Source of the DNA: JAWLHA01 sp041690535
GTDB lineage: Bacteria; Pseudomonadota; Gammaproteobacteria; Thiohalomonadales; Thiohalomonadaceae
Length of the DNA stretch: 64,000 bases
NCBI GenBank assembly: GCA_041690535.1
Contig: JAWLHA010000003.1
Location: 62,001 to 126,000 of the forward strand
Direction: 5' to 3'
The stretch's first letter is position 1. Each line of letters starts with the position of its first letter. Below the pieces are notes generated by a model. The model saw only the letters and a program-made list of their open reading frames with translations, did no database searches and was not told the DNA's origin. The translations under genes and the position numbers were made by a program. Positions 1 to 8,188 of this stretch are shown piece after piece.

Positions 1-1462
1 TCTCCCGCTCCCCCGCGGCGTTCGGCGTCCCGAGCATGCTGCGCACCCACGGCAGCAGCAGGTAGGCCGGGAAGGCCAGAAAAAAGGTGAGCAGGAAGTA
101 GGGCGCATATCCCATGGAGGCGGCGCCGAAGCCGCTGGCCCAGCCCGCCAGCGAGCGGCTCAGGGCGAAAATGGAGGAGAGCAGGGCGTATTCGGTGGCG
201 GAGTGGCGCCGATCCACGATGGCCATGAGGAAGGCCAGGAAGGCGGCGGTGCCCAGCCCCCCCGTAAACGACTCCAGGCCGCTGGCGGTGTACATCAACA
301 AATAGTCCTGGGGCCGCAGCCCCTCGGTCTCGAGGATGAACCAGGCGGCCGCCACATAGCCCAGGTTCGAGAGGGCCTGAAACAGGCCGAGCACCCACAG
401 CGCCCTGAAGATCCCGATCCGGTCGGTGACCCATCCCCCGGCCACGCCGCCGGCCACCGAGAGGGCCAGACCGAGGTTGACCGACACCAGGCCGATCTCG
501 CTGGCGGTGAAGCCTGCGTCCACCCAGAAGGGCTTCACCATGAATCCCATGGCGGCGTCGCCGAGCTTGAAGGTGAGGATGAACAGCACGACCGCCCCCA
601 TGCCCGGGCGCCTGAGCATCTCCATCATGGCGCCGAGCATCGGCCCTTCAGTGAGTTCCCGCGCCTCGTCCCTTGCGGTGGGGCGCCCGGTGTGGCGCCA
701 GAGTGTCACGGCGATGGCCGCAAAGGCGAGCCCCGAGGCGTACCACCAGAATCCCGCCAGTGCATCGGTGAAGTGGACCTGGCGGTCGGCGAGCCAGAGG
801 GCGCCGAGAAGCAGTCCGCTGGCGGCGGCCGTCCCCGCCGGACTACCGGCGATGCGGCGCAACTCCGTGCCGAGGGGGACCTGCGCTCGGGGCACGATGC
901 GTTCCTGCGGCGCCCGGAGGCTGGCGAGGGCGAGCCCGGCCAGCAGCACCGCCGCCGCGGCATAGGTGGCAGACCAGCCGATCACGTCGCTCAACACCAA
1001 GGCGAAACCGGCGGCCAGCATACCCACACGATAGAACCCGATGCGCAGGCCGTTCCCGAGCCCCATCTCGCGCCGCTCCAGCATCTCGATGGTATAGCCG
1101 TCGATGGCGACATCGTTGGTGGCCGACAGGAGGGTGAAGGCCCCGATGGCGACCCAAACCCAAGGGGCGAACTCGGCGTGGATGGCAAACAGCAGCAGTA
1201 CCGCCCCCATACCGAGATCGGCAACCGCCATCCAGCGGCGGTGGTGGCGGTAGTGATCGATCGCCGGGGCCCAGAGGAATTTGAGGGTCCAGGCCAGCCC
1301 CAGGAGGCTCATGAAGCCGATCTCCCACAGCTCCACCCCCTGCTGGCGGAAGTGCACGGGGAAGATGTCGTAGAACACCCCGAGGGGGAATCCCTCTGCG
1401 AAGTAGAGGATCCCCACCCAGAACATCTTCGATTTCAGCAGCGGTGTCGAACGCAGTTCCAT
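1..1462 (-). CDS. AmpG-like MFS transporter (3' end beyond window)
   Basis: Reading leftward from an ATG at 1462 gives an open frame of about 487 residues that is still open at the window edge. It begins MELRSTPLLKSKMFW, followed by GILYFAEGFPLGVFYDIFPVHFRQQG and a long series of hydrophobic segments. The early 'LYFxEGxPxG' signature and the 'LGLAWTLKFLWAPAID' stretch are typical of AmpG-type permeases of the major facilitator superfamily, which import anhydromuropeptides or related solutes across the inner membrane. The frame ends in a hydrophilic stretch near base 1, so only a few C-terminal residues are probably missing. The start codon lies 21 bp from a MITE-like element, so its promoter may be inside or beyond that insertion. 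The substrate cannot be decided from sequence. Confidence 0.8.
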   Translation of the reverse strand, partial: MELRSTPLLKSKMFWVGILYFAEGFPLGVFYDIFPVHFRQQGVELWEIGFMSLLGLAWTLKFLWAPAIDHYRHHRRWMAVADLGMGAVLLLFAIHAEFAPWVWVAIGAFTLLSATNDVAIDGYTIEMLERREMGLGNGLRIGFYRVGMLAAGFALVLSDVIGWSATYAAAAVLLAGLALASLRAPQERIVPRAQVPLGTELRRIAGSPAGTAAASGLLLGALWLADRQVHFTDALAGFWWYASGLAFAAIAVTLWRHTGRPTARDEARELTEGPMLGAMMEMLRRPGMGAVVLFILTFKLGDAAMGFMVKPFWVDAGFTASEIGLVSVNLGLALSVAGGVAGGWVTDRIGIFRALWVLGLFQALSNLGYVAAAWFILETEGLRPQDYLLMYTASGLESFTGGLGTAAFLAFLMAIVDRRHSATEYALLSSIFALSRSLAGWASGFGAASMGYAPYFLLTFFLAFPAYLLLPWVRSMLGTPNAAGERE

Positions 1463-1483
1463 GGAATGGTTATGATGTTTTTG

Positions 1484-1750
1484 CAGGGCGAGCGCATACT
1501 TACGTTAGGGCCGTGCTGTGAGCGATGTAAGTCCTTGAAAGCAGGTACGCTGTGAATACGACCGACATGGACGTCGGGAGTGAAGATTATGCAGGAGCAA
1601 TCATCTTCCATCCCTGTACGCTCGACGGCCGCGGCCGCTTCGGGCATCCTGCCCTCCCGCGGCATAAGTGCGTCCTTGCACCAATCCATGCGGCCGACGA
1701 CCTGCTTTCAAGGACTTACATCGCTCTTGGGTAAGTATGCGTTTACCCTG
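1484..1750 (+). mobile_element. MITE-like element, long variant, with 10-bp target duplication
   Basis: The element starts CAGGGCGAGCGCATACTTAC and ends GTAAGTATGCGTTTACCCTG, an imperfect terminal inverted repeat. Inner inverted arms contain AAGTCCTTGAAAGCAGGT and its complement. GATGTTTTTG is present directly before it (1474-1483) and directly after it (1751-1760), which looks like a 10-bp target-site duplication. At 267 bp it is about 100 bp longer than the copies at 53419 and 60768; the extra sequence lies in two blocks in the middle (about 1560-1612 and 1637-1686). It has no credible coding sequence. It lies between two divergent genes, 21 bp from the ampG-like start. Confidence 0.85.
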
Positions 1751-1814
1751 GATGTTTTTGCCCCCGGGCGCTCCGCGGTTATCATACATGTTTTCCCCGG
1801 CGGAGCCTGAGCCT

Positions 1815-2501
1815 ATGCCTTCCGAAATCTCCTACGCAGCGGCCTTTCTCGTCGGCCTCTTCGGCGGCGTCCACTGCGTGGGAATGTGCGGGGGCATCGT
1901 CGGAGCGCTTGGGCTGGGGCTGAGCGAACAGGTTCGGGGACGGCTGGGAGGACTGCTCCCCTACCTGCTGGGCTATAACCTTGGCCGGATCACCAGCTAC
2001 ACCGCCGCGGGGACCCTGATGGGCGGGGTGGGGCTGCTCGCCGCCAATCTCATCGCCTTTCACCAGGCGCAACAGCTCCTGCAGCTCATCGCCGGCGGGT
2101 TCATGATCGCCCTTGGGTTCTACCTCGGGGGCTGGTGGTTTGGGTTGGTGCGCCTGGAGCGTGCCGGGGGGCGGCTCTGGAGTCGGGTGGAGCCCTACGC
2201 GCGTCGCCTGCTCCCGGTGCGGAGTGCGACCCAGGCGGTCGTGATGGGGCTGGTCTGGGGCTGGTTGCCGTGCGGCTTGGTCTACAGCGCCCTCATCTGG
2301 GCCGTCTCCGCCGGGGGGCCATTGGAGGGGGGGCTGCTCATGCTCTCATTCGGCCTGGGCACCCTTCCCAACCTGTTTGCCATGGGCCTCTTCGCGGCCC
2401 AGATCGCCCGGTTCATGCGCAAGCCGTGGGTGCGGCACCTCGCCGGGGCGTCGGTGGCCGTGCTAGGGGTGTTGAACGTGATCCGTGCCGTGGGGCTTTG
2501 A
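1815..2501 (+). CDS. Sulfite exporter TauE/SafE-like (cytochrome biogenesis-type) membrane protein
   Basis: A 228-residue polytopic inner-membrane protein beginning MPSEISYAAAFLVGLFGG. The N-terminal GGVHCVGMCGGI signature and the later GWLPCGLVYSAL helix, each with a cysteine in a helix, are hallmarks of the small TauE/SafE- or DsbD-transmembrane-like family often found with cytochrome oxidase assembly genes. About six hydrophobic segments are visible. Longer in-frame starts exist upstream, but they would run back into the MITE-like element, so the ATG at 1815 is preferred. No cco genes are visible beside it. The role is inferred from family only: metal, thiol or sulfur-compound handling at the membrane. 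Confidence 0.75.
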   Translation: MPSEISYAAAFLVGLFGGVHCVGMCGGIVGALGLGLSEQVRGRLGGLLPYLLGYNLGRITSYTAAGTLMGGVGLLAANLIAFHQAQQLLQLIAGGFMIALGFYLGGWWFGLVRLERAGGRLWSRVEPYARRLLPVRSATQAVVMGLVWGWLPCGLVYSALIWAVSAGGPLEGGLLMLSFGLGTLPNLFAMGLFAAQIARFMRKPWVRHLAGASVAVLGVLNVIRAVGL

Positions 2502-2659
2502 GTGGGACGGTGCCCGCCGCAACACCGTATGGACGTCGACGATGCAGGCGGTGCGGCGCGGTATGCAGGTGGATAAGTGCACCATCGGCGCTGATCCGGT
2601 GCTCTGAAAGGGCCATCGGGGCTGCGATGTGCCGCCCTGTCGATGTCCTGCTGGTGTCA

Positions 2660-3103
2660 TCAGTCCACGAAGAACTGTTGACGGAAGTGGAACTCGTACG
2701 GGCGCCTTGCCCCCTCAGGCTGGACCTGCACGTCGAAGTTCAACACCTCCTGGTCGGCCACGGCGAACTCACCGACGTAGTAGATGGCTTCTCCCTCCCG
2801 GATCTCCCGAAACCCGATCTCCCGGAACTGGGAGGCGCGGTTGGCGGCCCTGGTGTCGATCTCCGCGCCGACGGGGAGGTAGCGGTCACCAACCTTCTCC
2901 TGCACGGTGATGTTGAGCACGCCGCGGTAACGGCTGCGCCGCAAGCCGTAGGACTGCGCCACCTCGGGGTGGAGCAGGTCCGCGCTGAAGGCGTTGTAGT
3001 GAATGCGGTAGTTGTCGAAATCCTTGAACTGTGCCGCCGTTGCCTCGTGGGGCAGAAGGGCGAACATCGCGGTCACGGCCATCATCCGCAGCAAGAACGG
3101 CAT
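2660..3103 (-). CDS. DUF4426 periplasmic protein
   Basis: 147 residues from the ATG at 3103. A signal-peptide-like N-terminus (MPFLLRMMAVTAMFALLPHEATAA) is followed by QFKDFDNYRIHYNAFSADLLHPEVAQSYGL and a beta-rich domain ending FHFRQQFFVD. This matches the DUF4426 family, usually one domain of about 120 residues exported to the periplasm. In Pseudomonas the homologue lies a few genes before yggT-proC-yggS-pilT, the same neighbourhood as here. The longer frame reaching 3418 lacks a reason to start earlier, because the signal peptide follows directly on the chosen ATG. Function is unknown. Confidence 0.8.
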   Translation of the reverse strand: MPFLLRMMAVTAMFALLPHEATAAQFKDFDNYRIHYNAFSADLLHPEVAQSYGLRRSRYRGVLNITVQEKVGDRYLPVGAEIDTRAANRASQFREIGFREIREGEAIYYVGEFAVADQEVLNFDVQVQPEGARRPYEFHFRQQFFVD

Positions 3104-3418
3104 GGGGAAATCCCTCTTCGGTGGTGGTCTTGAAACTATAGCCCAGCGTTCGCGCCCCATGGTTGAGGCACCTAACGCACAGAGCGGCCACTGCACCGAA
3201 GGGGCTGCGCCTAACCCGCATGCCGCATCACTGTTCGACGCTCCGGCCTTGCGGGCCGGTTGGGCCGATGTGCGGTCGTGGGGGGCGCGTGCGGCGGAAT
3301 CGGAGGCCGAACGAAGGCCCGTGTGAAGCCAGGCCAGGCAGGTAATTCTTCTTCCGAAGGAGTCGCCGCCCGGTCGGGCGGCGCTCTGGGGGATGGCTGG
3401 CGCGGCTCGCCGCGCCAA
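3104..3418. other. Intergenic stretch with two strong hairpins
   Basis: No supportable gene. Two perfect GC-rich hairpins stand just downstream of the dynamin-like gene: 3364-3383 (CGCCGCCC stem) and 3398-3417 (TGGCGCGG stem, CTCG loop). The second begins one base beyond the stop codon. Neither has a T-run, so they are more likely 3'-end stabilising or Rho-associated structures than classic intrinsic terminators. The rest is the probable leader and promoter region of the DUF4426 gene. Confidence 0.5.
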
Positions 3419-5389
3419 TCAGGCGTTGGCCACCTGCTTGACCGCGGGGGCTGTCCCCCCGAGGGGACGGTTGACGATTTGCAGGATCCTATCCACCTCC
3501 GCAAACTGCCGCTCCAGCATGGCGGTGGTCTTCTCCAGCTCCTCGATGCGCGACTGCAGGGTATCGCGCGATTCGTTGATCTTGCGCAGATTCTCGAGTC
3601 GCTTCTCCATCTGCGCCTTGTGCTCCTTGATCTGCTTGACCAAAGGCGACATCACCGCCTTGCTCCAGCGCTCCGCATCGCGGTGGGCCTTGAAGAAGAT
3701 GTTGCGCGCGTGGCTGACCAGGGAGATGAAGAATTTCTTGATGACGAAGGACTGTTCGGTCATGGCGGTGACCGGAGAATTGCGGAATGCCTCCGCCTCG
3801 TGATAGAGCCTCTCGAGCTCCTTCGTGTACTCGGTCACCGTGTAGAGGACCGGCTTGAGCTCTTCGATGCCGTGTTCCTGGTGGAACTTGCGGTAGATGG
3901 TGATGACCAGCCGGTTCAGCTGCTCGCTGTATTCGGTGACCTCCTTGAACTTTTCGGTGACCCCGTCGAAGAAGGTCACCATGCCGCCCTTGAGCCCGTG
4001 GGTGGTCCAGCTGCCGCTCAGGGCCTGACGCGTCTCACCCACCAGCTTGTCCAGGGAGCCGAGGCTCAACAACTCCATGAGCTTCTGGCTCTGCTCGTTG
4101 AGGATGCGCTTGTTGGCCTGGAAGCTCTCGACATTCTTGTGATAGGAGACCTGCTCTTCGCGGGTCTTTTTCATCAGGTGCTGAATGACCTCGTCATTCT
4201 TGCCGCTGAGCCCTCGCAGCTCCTCCAGCTGCTGTCTGGACGCGGAGAGCCGGGTGGCGAGTACATCGCGGGAGTCCTTGACCATGCCGCCGATCTCGTG
4301 CACCACATGGTCCCGGACCAGCTTTTGTTTGTACGGGAGGATCTCCGTGGCAAGGATCGACTCCAGCATCAGGATGTTGCTCTTCTCCAGCAGTTGCTGG
4401 TCGTGGCGGATCTTGGCCAGCAGACCCTTCTGGGCGGAGGCGGGATAGATACTCCTCGGCTCGATGCCGAGGACCTTGCCCACCTTGCTGCACTGCTCGG
4501 CGATGGTACGGGCGACCGCCTCATCCCCCTTGAGCTCGTCCCACAGGGTATCGACCTTGTTGAGCACCACCAACAGCCCCTTGTCCTTGCCGGCGCGCAG
4601 GGGCTTGACGTTGTGTTTCCACATGTCCAGATCGGATTTGGTGACCCCGGTGTCCGCTGCCAGGACAAACAGTACCGCCTGGGCGTTGGGGAGCATGTTG
4701 ATGGTCAGTTCCGGCTCACTGCCGAGGGCATTCAGTCCGGGGGTGTCCAGGATCACCAGCCCCTGCTTCAGCAGCGGATGGGGGAAGCTGATGAGGGCGT
4801 GACGCCACATGGGGATTTCAATGGCCTCCGGCTCCCTGCCATCCGGGCTGTGGAGATGGCGGTCTTCATCCGAGTAGAGCCCCAGCCTGCGGGCATCCTC
4901 GAGCTTGACCCGTTTGACCTTGATGATCTCCTGGAACGCCTCCGCCATGCTCTCGGGGCTGTTGAGGTCCAGCTCGATGGAGGTCCAGTGAATGGGGTTG
5001 GCCTTGTATTCGGCGATGCTGGTCTCGTTGAGGCGCGTCTCGATGGGCAGCAGGCGGATGTAAGCGTGCTGATGCTCGGTGTCGTAGAACAGTTCGGTCG
5101 GGCACATGGTGGTGCGCCCCGCCTCGGAGGGCAGCAACCGGCGGTCGTACTCGGAGAAGAAGATGGCGTTGATGAGTTCCGTCTTGCCCCTTGCGAACTC
5201 TGCGACGAAAGCGATGGTCAGGCGATCGGAGCGTAGCGATTCCAGGATCTCGTAGATGCGAAGATCATCTTCCGGGGCCCCCATCTCATGGCGCTCCAGC
5301 CATGACTGATAACTCTGGATTGCCTTGGTCAAGTCGGTCTTCCATTGACCATACGCCTGCATCTGTTCGTTAAAGCGTTTATTCGGCAT
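3419..5389 (-). CDS. Dynamin-family GTPase
   Basis: 656 residues, start ATG at 5389. GTPase motifs are visible: P-loop variant FVAEFARGKTELINAI (residues 61-76, with Ala where the first Gly of GxxxxGK[ST] usually sits), G2-region threonines in GRTTMCPTEL, G3 DTPGLNALG (about 215) and G4 LNKVDTLWDEL (about 276). The C-terminal half is helical and ends in a coiled-coil-rich segment (EKRLENLRKINESRDTLQSRIEELEKTTAMLERQF). This layout fits bacterial dynamin-like proteins, which act on membranes or on envelope/DNA organisation; the specific role is unknown. It stands alone rather than as a dynamin pair, between DUF4426 and the yggU-yggT-proC genes. A 216-bp gap upstream suggests its own promoter. 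Confidence 0.85.
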   Translation of the reverse strand: MPNKRFNEQMQAYGQWKTDLTKAIQSYQSWLERHEMGAPEDDLRIYEILESLRSDRLTIAFVAEFARGKTELINAIFFSEYDRRLLPSEAGRTTMCPTELFYDTEHQHAYIRLLPIETRLNETSIAEYKANPIHWTSIELDLNSPESMAEAFQEIIKVKRVKLEDARRLGLYSDEDRHLHSPDGREPEAIEIPMWRHALISFPHPLLKQGLVILDTPGLNALGSEPELTINMLPNAQAVLFVLAADTGVTKSDLDMWKHNVKPLRAGKDKGLLVVLNKVDTLWDELKGDEAVARTIAEQCSKVGKVLGIEPRSIYPASAQKGLLAKIRHDQQLLEKSNILMLESILATEILPYKQKLVRDHVVHEIGGMVKDSRDVLATRLSASRQQLEELRGLSGKNDEVIQHLMKKTREEQVSYHKNVESFQANKRILNEQSQKLMELLSLGSLDKLVGETRQALSGSWTTHGLKGGMVTFFDGVTEKFKEVTEYSEQLNRLVITIYRKFHQEHGIEELKPVLYTVTEYTKELERLYHEAEAFRNSPVTAMTEQSFVIKKFFISLVSHARNIFFKAHRDAERWSKAVMSPLVKQIKEHKAQMEKRLENLRKINESRDTLQSRIEELEKTTAMLERQFAEVDRILQIVNRPLGGTAPAVKQVANA

Positions 5390-5605
5390 CGCTATCGCTC
5401 TCTGTCGACCGACGTCCGCCCCTGCGGCGGCCGATATGATGTCCCTGTGTGTAGGACAAGTTATTGGTATTGTTTGTTTCGGAACCTCTGCGCCGGGCCG
5501 TGGTCGCGCTGACGTAAAACGGACGGCCCTGCCGATGATCTAATCAATATATTGAAATCTTACGCGATCACAAGGGGCGCGTCCCGCACGGGTGAGACTC
5601 GGTTC

Positions 5606-5899
5606 TCATTTCGGAGCAATCTTCGCTGCGGGGGGGAAGGCCTGGGGGGCATGGATCCGAAGCCTTTTTTCCCGACCGCTGTCCCCCGACAAGAGCGTGA
5701 GTGCCGAACGGGGAACCCCGAAGGCCTTGGCCAGATATTTCAGCAAATGGAGGTTGGCCTGACCCTCGACGGGGGGGGCGGTGATGCGGACCTTGAGGGA
5801 GTCCCCATGGGGGCCGACGATTTCATCGCGACTGGCCCGTGGCTGCACCCGGACGGCCAGCAGCAGGTCCTCGCCCTCCCATTGATACCAGGCATCCAT
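5606..5899 (-). CDS. DUF167/YggU family protein
   Basis: 97 residues containing the family core: LLLAVRVQPRASRDEIVGPHGDSLKVRITAPPVEGQANLHLLKYLAKAFGVPRSALTLLSGDSGREKRLRI. Length and motif match the YggU (DUF167) family of small basic alpha/beta proteins of unknown function. Its ATG shares one base with the stop of the upstream yggT-like gene (TGATG), so the two are translationally coupled. It is the last gene of the proC-yggT-yggU run; the next gene in the same direction is 216 bp away. Confidence 0.9.
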   Translation of the reverse strand: MDAWYQWEGEDLLLAVRVQPRASRDEIVGPHGDSLKVRITAPPVEGQANLHLLKYLAKAFGVPRSALTLLSGDSGREKRLRIHAPQAFPPAAKIAPK

Positions 5900-6465
5900 C
5901 AGCTCAAGGCCAGATGCTGCAGGGGCGGCAAGATGAGCATCTTCGCGACCTGCAAACCCAAAATGGCAAACAGGGGAGAGAGATCCAGGCCCGACATGGG
6001 GGGGATGAGCTGGCGCACCGGGCGCAACACGGGCTCATTCAGCTGATGGAGCAGGCTGTAGACGGGATTGTACACCCCAGGGTTCACCCAGCTCAGGATG
6101 GCCTGGATGATGATGGAGAAGAGAAAGACGTTCAGGGCCAACTCGACCAGCTGCGTGATGGAGAGCAGAACCAGTGTGCCGGGGCCTGCGCTCGCCCCCC
6201 GCAAGGCGATCACGACCCAGAGCGAGACTGCTTGCAGGACCAGCATCAGGACCACCGATGCCATGTCCTTGCCCCCGAGCCCGGGGATGATGCGGCGCAA
6301 GGGCCTGAGCGGTGGGTTGGTGACCTTTACCAAAAACTGCGAGATCGGGTTGTAGAAATCGGCCCGCGCCCACTGCAGCAGGAAACGGAGCATCACCGCC
6401 AGGATATAGAGGTCGAATAGAGCGGTGATCAAGAAGGTCAGTGGCGAGGCAAGGTAGCCATTCAT
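5899..6465 (-). CDS. YggT family integral membrane protein
   Basis: 188 residues with two YggT repeats: 'LYILAVMLRFLLQWARADFYNPISQFLVKVTNPPLRPLRRIIPG' and 'IIQAILSWVNPGVYNPVYSLLHQLNEPVLRPVRQLIPP'. Each has hydrophobic helices followed by the N-P-x(n)-P-LRP signature. The family is an inner-membrane protein conserved beside proC and yggS, and linked in the literature to osmotic or ion tolerance and cell-envelope functions. The start overlaps the proC stop (ATGA) and the end overlaps the DUF167 start, indicating one operon. Confidence 0.9.
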   Translation of the reverse strand: MNGYLASPLTFLITALFDLYILAVMLRFLLQWARADFYNPISQFLVKVTNPPLRPLRRIIPGLGGKDMASVVLMLVLQAVSLWVVIALRGASAGPGTLVLLSITQLVELALNVFLFSIIIQAILSWVNPGVYNPVYSLLHQLNEPVLRPVRQLIPPMSGLDLSPLFAILGLQVAKMLILPPLQHLALS

Positions 6466-7295
6466 CCCTTTGTCGCTCCAAGTACTTCCGAGAGTTCCAC
6501 GGCGCGGTCCCGGGCGGCGGTCACGGCCTTTTCAAACAGCCGCGGGAGGTCACCCGCCATCAGCACTTCGAGGGCGCGCTCCGTGGTGCCGCCGGGTGAG
6601 GTGACCCGCTGGCGCAGGGTGGCACAATCCTCTCTGCACTCCAGGGCCATCTTGGCGGCTCCGAACGCGGTCTGGAGCGCCAGCAGTCGGGCGGTCTCGG
6701 CGGGCAGCCCGAGGCGTTCGCCCCCCTTTTCCAGCGCCTCCATCACCAGGAAGAAGTAGGCAGGTCCGCTCCCCGAGAGGGCGGTCACCGCGTCCATCAA
6801 AGGTTCATCATCCACCCACACCACCAGCCCGACCGACCGCATGAGTCCCTCGGCCAGCTCCCGCTGGCGATGGCTGACCGCCGCGTTGGCATAGAGCGCC
6901 GTGGCGCCGCTGGTGACCAGTGCAGGGGTGTTGGGCATGGTCCGCACGATGGCCATCTGGCCGCCGAGCCAGGTATCGATGTCGCTGGTGCGAATGCCCG
7001 CCGCCACCGAGACCAGCAGCGGTGCCCTGGCCTGTACCTGCTCGCGCAGTTCGGCGCAGGCTTGCTTGAGAACTTGCGGCTTGGTCGCGAGCACGACCAG
7101 GTCCACGCACGCTGCGAGAGCAGCGTTGTCCGTGGTGGCGTGGATCCCGAAGCGTTGCTTCAGCTCCTCGAGCCGCTTCTCGTTGGGATCCGAGACCCAA
7201 AGACGTTCGGGCGGGAAGTGATCGGCGATGAGGCCGCCGATCAGGCTGGCGGCCATGTTGCCGCCACCCACAAAACCGATCTTGACGTTTTCCAT
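6462..7295 (-). CDS. proC: Pyrroline-5-carboxylate reductase
   Basis: 277 residues from the ATG at 7295 (MENVKIGFVGGGNMAASLIGGLI). It catalyses the last step of proline synthesis, NAD(P)H-dependent reduction of pyrroline-5-carboxylate, in the cytoplasm. Visible features are the Rossmann motif GFVGGGNMA at residues 7-15, the ATKPQ segment, VRTMPNTPALV, and the C-terminal LSGSGPAYFFLVMEAL and VTSPGGTTERALEVL signatures. A longer frame runs to 7361, but the dinucleotide-binding motif directly follows the chosen start. The gene overlaps yggT by four bases and follows yggS after 99 bp, a conserved arrangement in proteobacteria. Confidence 0.95.
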   Translation of the reverse strand: MENVKIGFVGGGNMAASLIGGLIADHFPPERLWVSDPNEKRLEELKQRFGIHATTDNAALAACVDLVVLATKPQVLKQACAELREQVQARAPLLVSVAAGIRTSDIDTWLGGQMAIVRTMPNTPALVTSGATALYANAAVSHRQRELAEGLMRSVGLVVWVDDEPLMDAVTALSGSGPAYFFLVMEALEKGGERLGLPAETARLLALQTAFGAAKMALECREDCATLRQRVTSPGGTTERALEVLMAGDLPRLFEKAVTAARDRAVELSEVLGATKG

Positions 7296-7394
7296 GGAAA
7301 TTCCGCTTGGCAGAGAGGACTTTCTTGTAGTGGCTAAGCATAACGTTTGACCGCAGGGCATGCCACATGGCCGTCGTTGTGCGGCGCGGCCGGC

Positions 7395-8105
7395 TCAACT
7401 CTCGTGGCGGTAGTCCCGCGGGCCGAACAGCGCCGTCCCCACCCGGACCATGGTGGCCCCCTCGAGGATGGCCGCTTCCAGGTCGTCGGACATGCCCATG
7501 GAGAGCGTATCGAGCGCCAGCCCCTCCTGTTGGAGTCCGACGAATGCCTCTCGCAACAGTCTGAATGGCAGACGTTGGCGGTCGGGGTCCTCCTCGGGGG
7601 CGGGGATCGCCATCAATCCCCGCAGCCGAAGCCGCGGCAATGCGGTCAGCTTGCGCGCCAGCGCGGGCAGCTCCGCCAGGGAGACGCCCGACTTGGTCGG
7701 CTCGGCGCTGACGTTCACCTGCAGGCAGATGTTCAATGGGGGGCGCTCCGGGGGGCGCTGTTCATTGAGGCGTTGAGCAATCTTCAGCCGGTCCACACTG
7801 TGAACCCAGTCGAAAAACTGGGCAATGGTGCGGGTCTTGTTGGATTGAATCGGCCCGATGAAGTGCCACTCCAGGTTAAGATCTCCGAGCGTCTCAATCT
7901 TCCCGGATGCCTCCTGCAGATAGCTTTCGCCGAACCGACGCTGCCCTTGTCCGGCGAGGGTCCGAAGTTCATCCGCTGTGCGGGTCTTGCTGACCGCCAG
8001 CAATTGGACCGAACTCGGGGCGCGGCCGGCCAGCCGCTCGGCGCTGCGAATGCGCTCAACGACCGCAGCCAGGCCATGCTCCGCCATGTCTGTATTGTGT
8101 CTCAT
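7395..8105 (-). CDS. yggS: PLP-binding homeostasis protein YggS/PROSC family
   Basis: 236 residues of the alanine-racemase-like TIM-barrel fold. The PLP lysine lies in QLLAVSKTRTADEL near residue 40, followed by FGESYLQEA, WHFIGPIQSNKT, VNVSAEPTKSGV, LRGLMAIPAPEEDP, LSMGMSDDLEAAILEGATMVRVGTALFG. These are the family hallmarks. The protein buffers free pyridoxal phosphate and affects amino-acid pools; it has no racemase activity in studied members. It lies upstream of proC and divergent from pilT across an 83-bp gap. The true start could also be the internal Met at residue 7. Confidence 0.93.
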   Translation of the reverse strand: MRHNTDMAEHGLAAVVERIRSAERLAGRAPSSVQLLAVSKTRTADELRTLAGQGQRRFGESYLQEASGKIETLGDLNLEWHFIGPIQSNKTRTIAQFFDWVHSVDRLKIAQRLNEQRPPERPPLNICLQVNVSAEPTKSGVSLAELPALARKLTALPRLRLRGLMAIPAPEEDPDRQRLPFRLLREAFVGLQQEGLALDTLSMGMSDDLEAAILEGATMVRVGTALFGPRDYRHES

Positions 8106-8188
8106 GGGCGTAAGTTATACCTTAGTGGGCGCTGTTTTCAGAGTCGTTGCGGAGATGCACTCCGTCTCGACCAACGCGAGGAAAAACC

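Noticed and set aside
203..1555. 450-residue open frame on the plus strand
   Set aside because: It is antisense to the AmpG-like gene; composition is Gly/Pro/His/Glu-rich and shows no family motif. High-GC antisense artefact.
1552..1810. Small frames within the element at 1484-1750
   Set aside because: They follow the palindromic element, are not conserved among copies of different length and have no ribosome-binding site.
3260..5236. 658-residue plus-strand frame
   Set aside because: Mirror of the dynamin-like gene, which has intact GTPase motifs on the other strand.
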